Part shown: in pieces, positions 56,445-64,000 of the stretch
Position numbering within the stretch: the stretch's first letter is position 1
How the letters are laid out: every line of letters starts with the position of its first letter
From: Embleya sp040605455
GTDB taxonomy: Bacteria; Actinomycetota; Actinomycetes; Streptomycetales; Streptomycetaceae
NCBI RefSeq assembly: GCF_040605455.1
Contig: NZ_JBEXCV010000005.1
Coordinates: forward strand, 67,116 to 131,115
Direction: 5' to 3'
DNA: 64,000 nt
Translations under genes and position numbers: made by a program
Notes under the pieces: generated by a model
Told to the model about the DNA's origin: nothing
Database searches by the model: none
Seen by the model: the letters and a program-made list of their open reading frames with translations, nothing else

Positions 56445-57299
56445 ATGACAACGAGCGAGCAGCGCACCGCGAACACCACCGACACCACCACGCTGGTCCT
56501 GGGCGGGACCGGGAAGACCGGCCGCCGGATAGCCGAGAAGCTCACCGCGCTGGGTCGTCCGGTCCGGATCGGCTCCCGATCGGCGCCCGTCCCGTTCGAC
56601 TGGGAGGACCGCACGACGTGGGCCCCGGCGCTACGCGACATCGACCGCGTGTACATCTCCTTCCAGCCCGACATCGCCGCGCCCGGCGGTGCGGACACGG
56701 TCGGCGCGTTCGCCGACCTCGCCGTCGAGAGCGGCGTCCGGCACCTGGTCCTGCTGTCCGGCCGCGGCGAGCCCGAGGCCCAGGACGCCGAGGCCCGGGT
56801 GCGCGCGTCCGGCGCCCAGTGGACGATCGTGCGGGCCTCCTTCTTCGCGCAGAACTTCGACGAAGGCGAGTTCCTCGGCCCGATCATGGACGGCGAGGTC
56901 GCGCTTCCGGTCGGCGACGTGGGTGAACCCTTCATCGACGTGGACGACATCGCCGACGTCGCGGTCGCCGCGCTCACCGAGGACGGACACACCGGCCAGG
57001 TCTACGAGGTGACCGGCCCGCGGCTGCTGACCTTCGCCGACGCGGTCGCCGAGATCGCCCGTGCGTCGGGCCGGGAAATCACGTTCGTGCAGGTCCCGTT
57101 GGAGGCATACTCGGCGGTCCTGGCCGAGCACGGGGTGCCCGCCGAGGTCATCGACCTGCTGTCCTTCCTGTTCGGCGAGGTCCTCGACGGGCGCAACGCA
57201 CACGTCTGCGACGGCGTGCGGCGCGCACTCGGCCGGGCACCCCGTGACTTCTCCGACTACGCACGCGACGCCGCCGCCCGCGGCGTCTGGAAGGTGTGA
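56445..57299 (+). CDS. NmrA-like NAD(P)-binding protein
   Basis: A 284-residue protein of the NmrA/atypical SDR group. The nucleotide-binding loop is VLGGTGKTGRRIAEKL near residue 20, the strand-4 block HLVLLSGRGEPE and the WTIVRASFFAQNF block follow. It lacks the YxxxK pair of classical SDRs and likely binds NAD(P) as a quinone or enone reductase or a redox sensor. ATG at 56445 gives the compact fold. An earlier in-frame ATG adds an unrelated stretch. It is coupled by 2 bp to the DUF1772 gene downstream. Confidence 0.88.
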   Translation: MTTSEQRTANTTDTTTLVLGGTGKTGRRIAEKLTALGRPVRIGSRSAPVPFDWEDRTTWAPALRDIDRVYISFQPDIAAPGGADTVGAFADLAVESGVRHLVLLSGRGEPEAQDAEARVRASGAQWTIVRASFFAQNFDEGEFLGPIMDGEVALPVGDVGEPFIDVDDIADVAVAALTEDGHTGQVYEVTGPRLLTFADAVAEIARASGREITFVQVPLEAYSAVLAEHGVPAEVIDLLSFLFGEVLDGRNAHVCDGVRRALGRAPRDFSDYARDAAARGVWKV

Positions 57300-57301
57300 C
57301 C

Positions 57302-57781
57302 ATGAGCGGCCCCCTGTTCATCCTGACGCTTGTCGCGGCCCTGGGCTGCGCATCCATGGGCGGAGTCTTCTTCGGCTTCTCCTCCTTCGTCATGGCGGGC
57401 CTCGGCCGGCTGCCGGCGGCTCAGGGGGCCGCGGCCATGCGTTCGATCAACGTCACGGCCGTGACCGCCCCCTTCATGGCCGGCCTGTTCGGCACCGCCC
57501 TGCTGTGCGTGGGCCTGGGCATCGCGGCGGTCGTCTCGTGGGGCGAGGCATACGCGGTGTACCTGCTCGTCGGCGCCGTGCTCTACCTGCTCGGCACGAT
57601 CGTGCTCACCGCCGGCTACCACGTGCCCCGCAACAACGCGCTCGCCGCAGTGGAGCCGAACTCCGCCGCGGAGGAAAACCTCTGGGCCGGCTACCTCACC
57701 GACTGGACGAGGGCGAACCACATACGCGCACTCTCCGGCATCGCCGCGGCCGCCTGCCTCGTCGTAGCCCTGACCCGCTGA
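57302..57781 (+). CDS. DUF1772 (anthrone oxygenase-like) membrane protein 1
   Basis: A 159-residue protein with four hydrophobic helices. It shows the DUF1772 pattern GVFFGFSSFVMAGLGRLPA and a loop with TAGYHVPRNNAL that is repeated in the next gene, followed by DWTRANHIR. DUF1772 includes anthrone oxygenase-like proteins and many small unknown membrane proteins. No oxygenase cofactor site is visible. ATG at 57302 has GGAAGGTG. It overlaps the NmrA gene end by spacing of 2 bp and is followed by a 9-bp tandem repeat and its paralogue. Confidence 0.8.
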   Translation: MSGPLFILTLVAALGCASMGGVFFGFSSFVMAGLGRLPAAQGAAAMRSINVTAVTAPFMAGLFGTALLCVGLGIAAVVSWGEAYAVYLLVGAVLYLLGTIVLTAGYHVPRNNALAAVEPNSAAEENLWAGYLTDWTRANHIRALSGIAAAACLVVALTR

Positions 57782-57790
57782 CGCCGCGGC

Positions 57791-57808
57791 ACCACCGACA
57801 CCACCGAC
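57791..57808 (+). repeat. 9-bp tandem repeat just after a stop codon
   Basis: ACCACCGAC is present twice in direct succession (57791-57799 and 57800-57808), with degenerate copies to 57830, starting 9 bp after the stop of the DUF1772 gene. Confidence 0.8.
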
Positions 57809-57853
57809 ACCCGAGCACCCAGCACTCAGCCACTCGAAAACGGGGATCCAGGC

Positions 57854-58399
57854 ATGACCGAGCAGTTCACAACTCCGCGCACCACACCACGTCCCACTCG
57901 CACCGCCGCCGTACTGCTCGGCGCCACCCTGCTCACCACGGGCCTGGTCGCCGGTGTCTACTTCGCCTTCGCCGTCGCGATCATGCCGGGCCTGGGACAC
58001 GTCGACGACCGCGCCTTCATCGACGTCCTCCAGCAGGTCAACAAGCGGATCGAGAACCCGGTCTTCTTCGCGTGCTTCTTCGGCGCCCCGATCCTCGGCG
58101 TGATCTCGATCGTGCGAACCCGCAAGCTCGGCCTCACCGAAGCGAACCGCTGGATCATCGCCGGCGTGGTCCTCGCCTTCGTCGGCATGCTGATCACCAT
58201 GGGCGGCAACATCCCGCTCAACAACAAGCTCAAGGACGCCGGCGACCCCGCGAAGATCGCCGACCCCGCCAAGCTCCGCGAAGACGTCGAAAACACCTGG
58301 ATCGCCTGGAACATCGCCCGCACCCTCGCCGCCACCGCCGCCCTGGCCACCCTCGCCCGGGCCGTCCACGTCCTCGCCCGCACCACCCGCGCCTCCTGA
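57854..58399 (+). CDS. DUF1772 (anthrone oxygenase-like) membrane protein 2
   Basis: A 181-residue paralogue of the previous gene: GVYFAFAVAIMPGLGHVD at the first helix, NIPLNNKLKDAG in the loop corresponding to HVPRNNAL, and WIAWNIARTLAA near the end. Four membrane helices are predicted. It has an additional charged N-terminus of about 15 residues. GGGGATCCAGGC precedes the ATG at 57854. A strong terminator follows the stop. The NmrA-DUF1772-DUF1772 group under a divergent AraC regulator appears to be one stress- or redox-related operon, by inference. Confidence 0.8.
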   Translation: MTEQFTTPRTTPRPTRTAAVLLGATLLTTGLVAGVYFAFAVAIMPGLGHVDDRAFIDVLQQVNKRIENPVFFACFFGAPILGVISIVRTRKLGLTEANRWIIAGVVLAFVGMLITMGGNIPLNNKLKDAGDPAKIADPAKLREDVENTWIAWNIARTLAATAALATLARAVHVLARTTRAS

Positions 58400-58413
58400 G
58401 CACACAAGCACGA

Positions 58414-58454
58414 AGACCCGCCTCGGTGAGCGACTGCTCGCCGGAGCGGGTCTC
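58414..58454 (+). terminator. Terminator hairpin after the DUF1772 operon
   Basis: AGACCCGC pairs with GCGGGTCT and the inner CGGTGAGC with GCTCGCCG (one mismatch). The hairpin is 15 bp long overall and starts 15 nt after the stop. Confidence 0.8.
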
Positions 58455-58586
58455 GGCGTTTCCGGTCACCGACCGCGAGGTCCTCGGCGGACGCGAGCTG
58501 CGCGATCCGCCGATGGCGGCTCACCAAAGCGGAGGAGCCGGTCGAACCGACTCCCCCGCCGTTGACGCTGTTCTCGTGATGCCCGG

Positions 58587-59780
58587 TCAGCCCTTGACCG
58601 TGATCAACGGCTTCAGGTGCGTGACGATCTCGACCAGATCGGACTGCTGACGCATGACCCGGTCCAGGTTCTTGTACGCGCCCGGGATCTCGTCCACGAC
58701 ACCCGCGTCCTTGCGGCACTCGACACCCTCGGTCTGCTCGACCAAGTCCTTCACGGTGAACCGCTTCTTCGCCGCGTTCCGGCTCATCTTCCGACCCGCC
58801 CCATGCGACGCCGAGTTGAACGCGTCCATGTTGCCGAGGCCGCGCACGATGTACGAACCGACCGCCATCGAACCCGGGATGATGCCGAGGTCGCCACTGC
58901 CGGCCCGGATCGCGCCCTTACGGGTCACCAACAGATCCACGCCGTCGTAGGTCTCCTCCGAGACGTAGTTGTGGTGGCACGAGATGGCCCTGTCGAACGT
59001 CACCTGCCGCTTCGTGAAGTACTTGGTCACAACCTCCCCGTACAACGCGAGCATCAGATCCCGGTTGAGTCGCGCGTACTCCTGTGCCCAGTACAGGTCG
59101 GCGCGGTACGCCTCCATCTGCGGCGTGTGCGCGATGAACACCGCCAGGTCGCGGTCCACGAGGTCCCGGTTGTGCGCCAACGACTGCGCGACACCGATGT
59201 GATGGTCGGCGAGTTCCTTGCCGATGTTGCGCGAACCCGAGTGCAGCTGAAGCCACACGCGACCCTCGTTGTCGCTGTCCAGGGACAGGTAGTGGTTTCC
59301 GCCGCCGAGCGTGCCCAGCTGGCTCGCCGCCCGATCCCGCCGGAAGTGCACCTCGGGAGCCAGTTCGTCGAACCGGCTCCACATGTCGTCCCAGCGTGCG
59401 ACCGGGAACGCGTGCAGCTTCCGCACATCCACCGGCTCCTTGTGGCCCATGTGCCCCACCGGCACATTCGCCTCGATCCGCGACCGCAGGTGTGCCAGAT
59501 CGTCCGGAAGGTCCTTGGTGGTGAGCGAGGTGCGGATGGCGGACACACCACAGCCGATGTCCACGCCCACCGCAGCCGGGCAGACGGCGTCGCGCATGGC
59601 GATGACGGAGCCGACCGTGGCGCCGCGGCCGTAGTGCACGTCGGGCATCACGGCCAGGCCGTGCAGCCACGGGAGGGTGGTGATGTTGCGGAGCTGCTGC
59701 ATGGCCTGGCTCTCGACCCCGGCGGGGTCGGTCCACATGCGAATCGGTACCCGGGCGCCCGGGACCTCGGTGTACGACAT
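58587..59780 (-). CDS. rtcB: RNA-splicing ligase RtcB
   Basis: A 397-residue RtcB protein. The metal-binding and guanylylation sites are complete: VGVDIGCGVSA (Cys), GTLGGGNHYLS (GGGNH), LHSGSRNIG, CHHNYV and the terminal SASHGAGRKMSR with the guanylylated His. RtcB joins RNA 2',3'-cyclic phosphate or 3'-phosphate ends to 5'-OH ends using GTP and Mn2+. It repairs tRNA or rRNA cuts, for instance after toxin damage. No archease or RtcA gene lies beside it. ATG at 59780 has AGGAG 11 nt upstream. Confidence 0.95.
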   Translation of the reverse strand: MSYTEVPGARVPIRMWTDPAGVESQAMQQLRNITTLPWLHGLAVMPDVHYGRGATVGSVIAMRDAVCPAAVGVDIGCGVSAIRTSLTTKDLPDDLAHLRSRIEANVPVGHMGHKEPVDVRKLHAFPVARWDDMWSRFDELAPEVHFRRDRAASQLGTLGGGNHYLSLDSDNEGRVWLQLHSGSRNIGKELADHHIGVAQSLAHNRDLVDRDLAVFIAHTPQMEAYRADLYWAQEYARLNRDLMLALYGEVVTKYFTKRQVTFDRAISCHHNYVSEETYDGVDLLVTRKGAIRAGSGDLGIIPGSMAVGSYIVRGLGNMDAFNSASHGAGRKMSRNAAKKRFTVKDLVEQTEGVECRKDAGVVDEIPGAYKNLDRVMRQQSDLVEIVTHLKPLITVKG

Positions 59781-60205
59781 AACTGGTCACTCTCCTGAGT
59801 GGGTACGGCGAAACATGAGCGCGTCGGCTCGAAGTCTTGGTGACCGTCCCGGCGCACTCCGGGTGGTGAATCCGGGTGCGGCACGGGACGGCCGGTGGCG
59901 GGGACCGCAGGGTTTGGCGACTGCGGGACCCGCGGAGCAGGAGCGAAGCAGGGGTTACACGCGGCGGGCCGAAGCACCCTCGACGGGGCATCGGCTGTTG
60001 TCACGGAACCGCACCGGCTCGCTCCTCTCCCTACGAGGACAGGAGACACGAAAGGACCCGTCCCGGCTCGGCCTCCATCAAGCCACGGCAACCGCCCACT
60101 CGACAAAGGGTTTTCCGGTCGGCTCGGGCGCGGCGGGCGTGCGCCCCGCGTACACCACGCGCGCCGCTGTGACAGCCAACCGGGTCGGGCGTACATTCCC
60201 GAGGC
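59781..60205. other. Intergenic region upstream of rtcB
   Basis: I see no gene in these 425 bp. The reading frames on both strands lack start signals and third-position bias. The region separates divergent genes and may hold the rtcB promoter, but no clear -10/-35 pair or strong hairpin was found. Confidence 0.5.
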
Positions 60206-60424
60206 ATGTTCGTCGTCGGGGTAGCCGCGTGGATCACCGCCGTAGCCTGTGTCGTGTTCGGGCGCGATCGGCATCGACCCCGGGTGCGCCCCGTGGTCCG
60301 CGACTTCGACGGCGACGGCCCACGGGAGCGCACCGAGTTCCCACGGGCCTCCCGGGCCGGCCGGATCGCCGGCGCCGCCGCCGCCCTGGTCGGCGTGGCG
60401 GCGTTCGTGCTGAGCGTCAGGTGA
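60206..60424 (+). CDS. Small membrane protein, 72 residues
   Basis: A 72-residue protein with two hydrophobic segments (residues 1-18 and 50-70) around a basic, hydrophilic loop (DGPRERTEFPRASRAG). It would be a small hairpin membrane protein with the loop in the cytoplasm. No family is recognised. The ATG at 60206 is preceded only by a weak CGAGG. G/C in third positions supports coding. It lies convergent to purU with a repeat array between them. Confidence 0.5.
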   Translation: MFVVGVAAWITAVACVVFGRDRHRPRVRPVVRDFDGDGPRERTEFPRASRAGRIAGAAAALVGVAAFVLSVR

Positions 60425-60469
60425 GCCGAGCCGGCGCCGGCCGGTCACTCGGGTCGCTTGAGTCGCCCA

Positions 60470-60505
60470 GGTCACTCAGGTCACTCAGGTCACTGAGGTC
60501 ACTCA
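60470..60505 (-). repeat. 9-bp tandem array ending in the purU stop codon
   Basis: GGTCACTCA occurs four times (60470-60478, 60479-60487, 60488-60496 with one change, 60497-60505). The last TCA is the complement of the purU stop TGA. On the coding strand the array reads as in-frame TGA-GTG-ACC triplets, so two further TGA codons follow in frame. Confidence 0.9.
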
Positions 60506-61399
60506 GGTGAAGACGACCGTGCGGGTCCCGTTGAGCAGCACGCGCCGCTCCGAGTGCCACTTGACCGCGCGCGAGAGCGCCTGGCACTCGACGTCACGAC
60601 CGACCGCGACCAGGCCCGCGGGGGTGACCGCGTGGTCCACCCGCTCGACCTCCTGCTCGATGATCGGGCCCTCGTCCAGGTCGCCCGTGACGTAGTGGGC
60701 GGTCGCGCCGATCAGCTTGACCCCGCGCGCGTGCGCCTGGTGGTAGGGCTTGGCGCCCTTGAAGCTCGGCAGGAACGAGTGGTGGATGTTGATCGCGCGG
60801 CCTTCGAGCTGCTTGCACAGGTCGTTGGACAGGACCTGCATGTACCGGGCGAGCACCACCAGTTCCACGTCGTACTCGCGCACCAGCGCGAGCAGTCGCG
60901 CCTCGGCCTCGGGCTTGGTCTCCCGGGTGACCGGGATGTGGTGGAACGGCACGCCGTACGAGCGGGACAACTCCTCGAAGTCGCGGTGGTTGGACACCAC
61001 ACCCACGATCTCGATCGGCAGCGCCCCGATGCTGCTGCGGAAGAGCAGGTCGTTCAGGCAGTGGCCGAACTTGCTGACCATCACGAACACGCGCATCCGC
61101 GCGTCGCCGTCGTGGATCTGCCAGTCCATGTGGAAGGACGCGCCGACCGCGGTGAAGCCGGCCCGCAGCGCGTCGAGCTCGACGCCCTGCTCGGCCGTGA
61201 AGTGCACGCGCATGAAGAACAGGCCGGTGTCGCGGTCGCCGAACTGCTGGCTGTCCACGATGTTGCAACCGGTCATCATCAGGAAGCTGGCGACCGCGTG
61301 CACGATGCCGCGCTTGTCCGGGCAGGACAGCGTCAGCACGTACTGGCTGCCGGTCGACCCGGCACCGGTGCCGTCGACAGGCTGGGTCTGCTCGGTCAT
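60503..61399 (-). CDS. purU: Formyltetrahydrofolate deformylase
   Basis: A 298-residue protein. The N-terminal ACT domain (residues 20-100: LTLSCPDKRGIVHAVASFLM) precedes the formyltransferase-like hydrolase domain with NHRDFEELSRSYGVPFHHIP, NIHHSFLPSFKGAKPYHQAH and the catalytic Asp/His region ATAHYVTGDLDEGPIIEQ. PurU hydrolyses 10-formyl-THF to THF and formate, supplying formate for purine synthesis. ATG at 61399 is preferred; an upstream ATG at 61420 is in frame. The gene ends in the 9-bp repeat array at 60470-60505. Confidence 0.95.
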   Translation of the reverse strand: MTEQTQPVDGTGAGSTGSQYVLTLSCPDKRGIVHAVASFLMMTGCNIVDSQQFGDRDTGLFFMRVHFTAEQGVELDALRAGFTAVGASFHMDWQIHDGDARMRVFVMVSKFGHCLNDLLFRSSIGALPIEIVGVVSNHRDFEELSRSYGVPFHHIPVTRETKPEAEARLLALVREYDVELVVLARYMQVLSNDLCKQLEGRAINIHHSFLPSFKGAKPYHQAHARGVKLIGATAHYVTGDLDEGPIIEQEVERVDHAVTPAGLVAVGRDVECQALSRAVKWHSERRVLLNGTRTVVFT

Positions 61400-61536
61400 G
61401 GACGCGCCCTTCTTCTCCATCTGCGGCATTCCTACGGCCCTCGGATGTCGGTCCACCGGCTGTCTGCGGGGCCGTCGGCCTGCCTATCGAGCGAGCCGAC
61501 CCGCCGGTCGTACAGGATCCCACGTCCCGCGCGGGC

Positions 61537-61983
61537 TCAGCGCCCGCCGGTGCGGATGCGCAGCACGTGGAGCGAGTCGGGCGGCGCGTCCGGGTCGTCC
61601 TCGTCCGCCTTGGCGAGGGCGACGTGCGCGGCCCGCGCGCCGGCGACGACCTGCGGCCAGCGCGGGTGTGTGAGGTAGGCGGGCGCGGGCGCGTCCTCGC
61701 CGACGTCGTGCAGGACGGCGAGGATCTCCAGCACCGCGGCGTCCACCAGCGCGGCCTCGTCCGCGTCGACGATCAGGCAGCCGACATAGGTGCTCGCGGA
61801 CCAGCGGTCCAGCCACGAGTCGCCGACGAGGCGATAGACGGCGTCGGTGATCGAGCCGTACTCCGGGCGGCCGGCCAGCCAGGACTCGCGCTGGAACGTC
61901 GGGTCGCCGAACATGTGCAGCGCGGAGCGGACCTGTGCCCGCCAACGCCACCACGGAACGGTGCTCTGGCGCATACGTGTCAT
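61537..61983 (-). CDS. Conserved hypothetical protein, 148 residues
   Basis: A 148-residue soluble protein opening MTRMRQSTVPWWRWRAQVRS. The block MFGDPTFQRESWLAGRPEYG and SITDAVYRLVGDSWLDRWSA are well conserved among streptomycete proteins of unknown function. Helical prediction dominates. ATG at 61983 has GGGGAGGAGG. It lies 138 bp upstream of purU in the same direction, so it could be co-transcribed. Confidence 0.72.
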   Translation of the reverse strand: MTRMRQSTVPWWRWRAQVRSALHMFGDPTFQRESWLAGRPEYGSITDAVYRLVGDSWLDRWSASTYVGCLIVDADEAALVDAAVLEILAVLHDVGEDAPAPAYLTHPRWPQVVAGARAAHVALAKADEDDPDAPPDSLHVLRIRTGGR

Positions 61984-62176
61984 CGTGGTGCCTCCTCCCC
62001 TGTCCCCGCTTCGGTTTCGCCGATCCGATCCCGTTCCGTTCCCGATCGGTTCCGGGCGGGATGCTTTCGATCACCTCGAATTTCCACCGATCATGTCGCA
62101 GACCGGACCGTTCCCGGCAACCGGGCGGTCCGCACGGCCGGCATCGATCGATCGGCCCGGTCGGCCAGGTCGGTTG

Positions 62177-62203
62177 GTCGGCTCAGTCGGCTCAGTCGGC
62201 TCA
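62177..62203 (-). repeat. 9-bp tandem array ending in the stop codon of the lipoprotein gene
   Basis: GTCGGCTCA occurs three times in a row (62177-62203), and the last TCA is the complement of the stop TGA of the gene at 62201. On the coding strand TGA recurs in frame every 9 bp. The 61984-62176 stretch beyond is low-complexity and holds no gene. Confidence 0.9.
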
Positions 62204-63055
62204 GTCGACAACGTTGATCGTGATCAGTCCGCGTTCGACGTCGTACACGCGCAGCGCGGCCACCGCGAAGCCCGGGTGGTCGCGGATCCAGTTCTGCGCC
62301 ACGAGCACGATCCGGGCCGCGGTGTTGAACGCCTGCGCGGCCTCCGTCGTGTAGTCCCCCGGCAGGTGCGAGGACAGGTCGGTGTCGATCGCGACCTCGT
62401 ACTTGCCCTTGTGGTCCAGGGTGAGCCGCACCTGCTGCAGGCGGGTCCCCTCCGGGGTGGTGTGCAACGCGGCCAGCATCGCGGCGCCATAGTCGTCCGC
62501 GGCCGGCTTGCGGTCGTCCCGCTCCGCGCCGAGCCGGAAGTCGATCGCGTCGCGGTCCGAGTCGAGGATCTCGATCCCGCCGACCCACAGCGCCGGGTGG
62601 TCCTCGGCCCACTGCGCGGTCTCGGTGAGCAGCTTGCCCGCACGGTCCCGGACGATCTCCTCGGCCGGCACGTTCGAGCCGTCGCCACGCACCAGGTCGG
62701 TTTCGAGCGTGACCTTGTAGACCTTGTACGAACTGGCCACCCGGACCCGGGTCACATGGCCCCCGTGCGGGGTGGTCCGCAGGTGGGTCAGCAGTTCGCT
62801 CCCGTAGGCGCCCGATTCGGCGGTGTCACCGGCGGCGGCGGGCGGGACCACCGGCGGCACGCTGCCGCCCGGGCGGTCCCCCGTGACCGGCTTGGCATCC
62901 GTCGAGGACAGCCGCGCCGAACTCGGCCCGGCGCTGGCCACCTTGTCGGCGATTTGGCCGGTGTCCGAGGATCCGGAGCATGCGGCGGCCCCGGCCATGG
63001 TCGTGGCGAACAGCACGACCGCCGACAGTCGTGCGCGCTTCCGTATGCGTATCAA
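62201..63055 (-). CDS. Lipoprotein with two repeated domains
   Basis: A 284-residue lipoprotein: basic n-region, hydrophobic core, GAAAC lipobox (Cys near residue 26), then a Pro/Ser linker and two related domains of about 95 residues. The domain pairs YGSELLTHLRTTPHGG / YGAAMLAALHTTPEGT, then YKVTLETDL / YEVAIDTDL and ILDSDRDAI / VYDVERGLI show the duplication. The fold is probably alpha/beta, and the function is unknown. The start is TTG at 63055 with GGGGGTGA about 10 nt upstream, so other starts are possible. It ends in a 9-bp stop-codon array. Confidence 0.7.
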   Translation of the reverse strand: MIRIRKRARLSAVVLFATTMAGAAACSGSSDTGQIADKVASAGPSSARLSSTDAKPVTGDRPGGSVPPVVPPAAAGDTAESGAYGSELLTHLRTTPHGGHVTRVRVASSYKVYKVTLETDLVRGDGSNVPAEEIVRDRAGKLLTETAQWAEDHPALWVGGIEILDSDRDAIDFRLGAERDDRKPAADDYGAAMLAALHTTPEGTRLQQVRLTLDHKGKYEVAIDTDLSSHLPGDYTTEAAQAFNTAARIVLVAQNWIRDHPGFAVAALRVYDVERGLITINVVD

Positions 63056-63173
63056 AGTTCGTGTTCACCCCCTGTCACCCAGCCATGGTGCGGGTTGGCT
63101 CTCGGCTCCTACCAGGCGGGGGTGGCGGGCGCTGGAAATATACCGCTTTGCTCGCGGCGCCACGGCCATCCGC

Positions 63174-63962
63174 TCAGGGGTCCACGGCCAGGCGGTAGCC
63201 GCGTTTGGTGACCGTGCGCACCAGGCCCGCGTACGGCCCCAGCGCCGTGCGCAGCCGGGCCACCGCCGCCTCCACGGCGTGTTCGTCGGTGCGGGTGTCG
63301 GCCCACACCCGGCGCAGCAGTTCGGCCCGGCTGAGCACCCAGCCCGGCTTCTCGGCGAGCGCACGCAGCACCGCGCCCGGTACCGGCGGCAGCCAGATGG
63401 TCCGGCCGTCGACCAGCAGCGCGTTGCCCTGCAGGACCAGTCGCTCGGTACCGGTGTGCAACTCGCGGCGGGCCCGGGCGGGCAGTGCCTCGGCGATCGT
63501 GCGCACCAGCGAGCCGAGCCGACCGCGCTCGGGCCACACCGACTCGACGCCCTGCTCGGCCAGCGGCCGGGCGCACACCGGCCCGATGCACACCGGCAGC
63601 ACGTCGGCCCGCAGCGCGGCCAACACGTCGGCCCTGCGGCCGTGTTCTTCGGCGGTCTCCAGGAACGCGCCGATCGCGGGCGCGCTGGTGAAGGTCAGTG
63701 CGTGCAACTCGCGGCGCACGGTCTGCTCGACCAGGCGGCGGACCGCGCCCGGATCGTCCGGCGGACCCCAGCGGTAGACCGGGATCTCCAGCACGTCCGC
63801 GCCGCGCTCGCGCAGCGCGTCGGCGAAGCCCTCCAGCGGTGCGCCGTGTTCCTGGACCGCGATCCGCCGCCCGCGCAGATCGCGCGCGAGCAGCCAGGCC
63901 AGCACCTCGCCGCCGGCGTCCGAACCGGGTGAATACACCTCGCGCAGGCCGCACGCGCGCAT
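63174..63962 (-). pseudogene. hemD: Bifunctional uroporphyrinogen-III synthase/HTH protein, N-terminally truncated
   Basis: The frame encodes the second half of an actinobacterial HemD fused to a transcriptional-regulator HTH. The HemD part runs from GLREVYSPGSDAGGEVLAWL through IAVQEHGAPLEGFADALRE and LTFTSAPAIGAF. A winged helix of the response-regulator type follows (PGWVLSRAELLRRVWAD, then EHAVEAAVARLRTALG). In the family the protein is about 370-390 residues long and begins with a further 120 residues (first HemD lobe). These are missing, and just beyond the codon at 63962 the sequence is a P-type ATPase on the opposite strand. The enzyme active site needs both lobes, so the remnant should not work as a synthase. 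Confidence 0.7.
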
Positions 63963-64000
63963 GTCCTGATCATCGCCTGCCCCTGCGCCCTGGGCCTGGC
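63963..64000 (+). CDS. CPx-type heavy-metal P-ATPase, internal fragment (runs off the window)
   Basis: The plus strand at 63963-64000 reads VLIIACPCALGL(A), the exact CPC signature of helix 6 of copper- and other metal-transporting P1B-type ATPases. No upstream part is visible: just left of it lies the antisense of the HemD gene, so the ATPase lacks its first half, including metal-binding helices 1-5. Only 12-13 codons are seen, but the CPC motif is very specific. Confidence 0.7.

Noticed and set aside
59781..60205. Possible riboswitch or small RNA upstream of rtcB
   Set aside because: No conserved riboswitch core or convincing stem was found, and the stretch shows only scattered short complementarities.
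60470..62203. Short repeats that might suggest a CRISPR or phase-variation array
   Set aside because: Units are 9 bp, contiguous, without spacers, and lie beyond or at stop codons, so they neither form a CRISPR array nor shift a reading frame.

Overview
The window is very GC-rich with strong G/C third-position bias. It carries the futalosine-type menaquinone genes, an Scr1-type XRE regulator with a DUF397 protein, several lipoproteins with clear lipoboxes, and bifunctional HemD-HTH and LppX-type proteins. This points to a filamentous actinobacterium in or near the Streptomycetaceae. No rRNA, tRNA, CRISPR array or intact insertion sequence was recognised.

Layout. Positions 1-4200 are an accessory stretch with decayed genes: a YoeB-like toxin tail, an antitoxin that has lost its HTH, an HxlR tail and a frameshifted LuxR tail. 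They lie among an intact FN3 lipoprotein with a DasR-box-like site, a DUF4186 protein and an acetyltransferase. Positions 4193-9300 hold an MFS exporter with a divergent WYL regulator, and a DAACS symporter preceded by a cysteine-containing leader peptide. Positions 9451-11533 hold two overlapping paralogues resembling SUKH-4 immunity proteins. Positions 11577-26850 are a conserved core: mqnE, a threonine-dehydratase-like gene with an Lrp regulator, ubiX-, ubiD- and ubiA-like genes of late menaquinone synthesis, a rhomboid, an LppX-like lipoprotein, a D-aminoacylase-like gene with its IclR regulator, and twin DUF4139 proteins. Positions 27414-28928 encode a secreted phosphoesterase. Positions 28996-35253 are a leftward cytochrome c maturation and heme operon (hemL, phosphatase, resA, ccdA, resB, ccsB), so quinone, heme and cytochrome supply sit close together.

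Positions 35474-43854 are accessory and signalling genes: a lipoprotein, a TetR/TauD pair, the XRE locus with structured intergenic RNA, a 40-residue membrane peptide, DUF397, a membrane-anchored protein and a Ser/Thr kinase. Positions 43995-50399 form a divergent catabolic cluster built around a KstR-like TetR protein: a CYP142-like P450, CoA transferase, nitroreductase, SDR and acyl-CoA synthetase. It fits steroid or other lipid acid activation. Positions 50474-58399 hold DUF2797, a tandem carboxymuconolactone decarboxylase, an acetyltransferase, and an AraC regulator divergent from an NmrA-DUF1772-DUF1772 operon. The right end carries rtcB, purU and conserved hypothetical genes.

The most unusual points are as follows. 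Two head-to-head junctions join genes that have each lost their N-terminal half (LegB-like epimerase with a histidine kinase near 54,993; HemD with a CPx-type metal ATPase near 63,962). A probable cysteine-responsive leader lies upstream of the symporter. The XRE/DUF397 locus carries structured RNA and a tiny membrane peptide. Several genes end in short tandem arrays, with units of 6 or 9 bp, that repeat the stop codon in frame.
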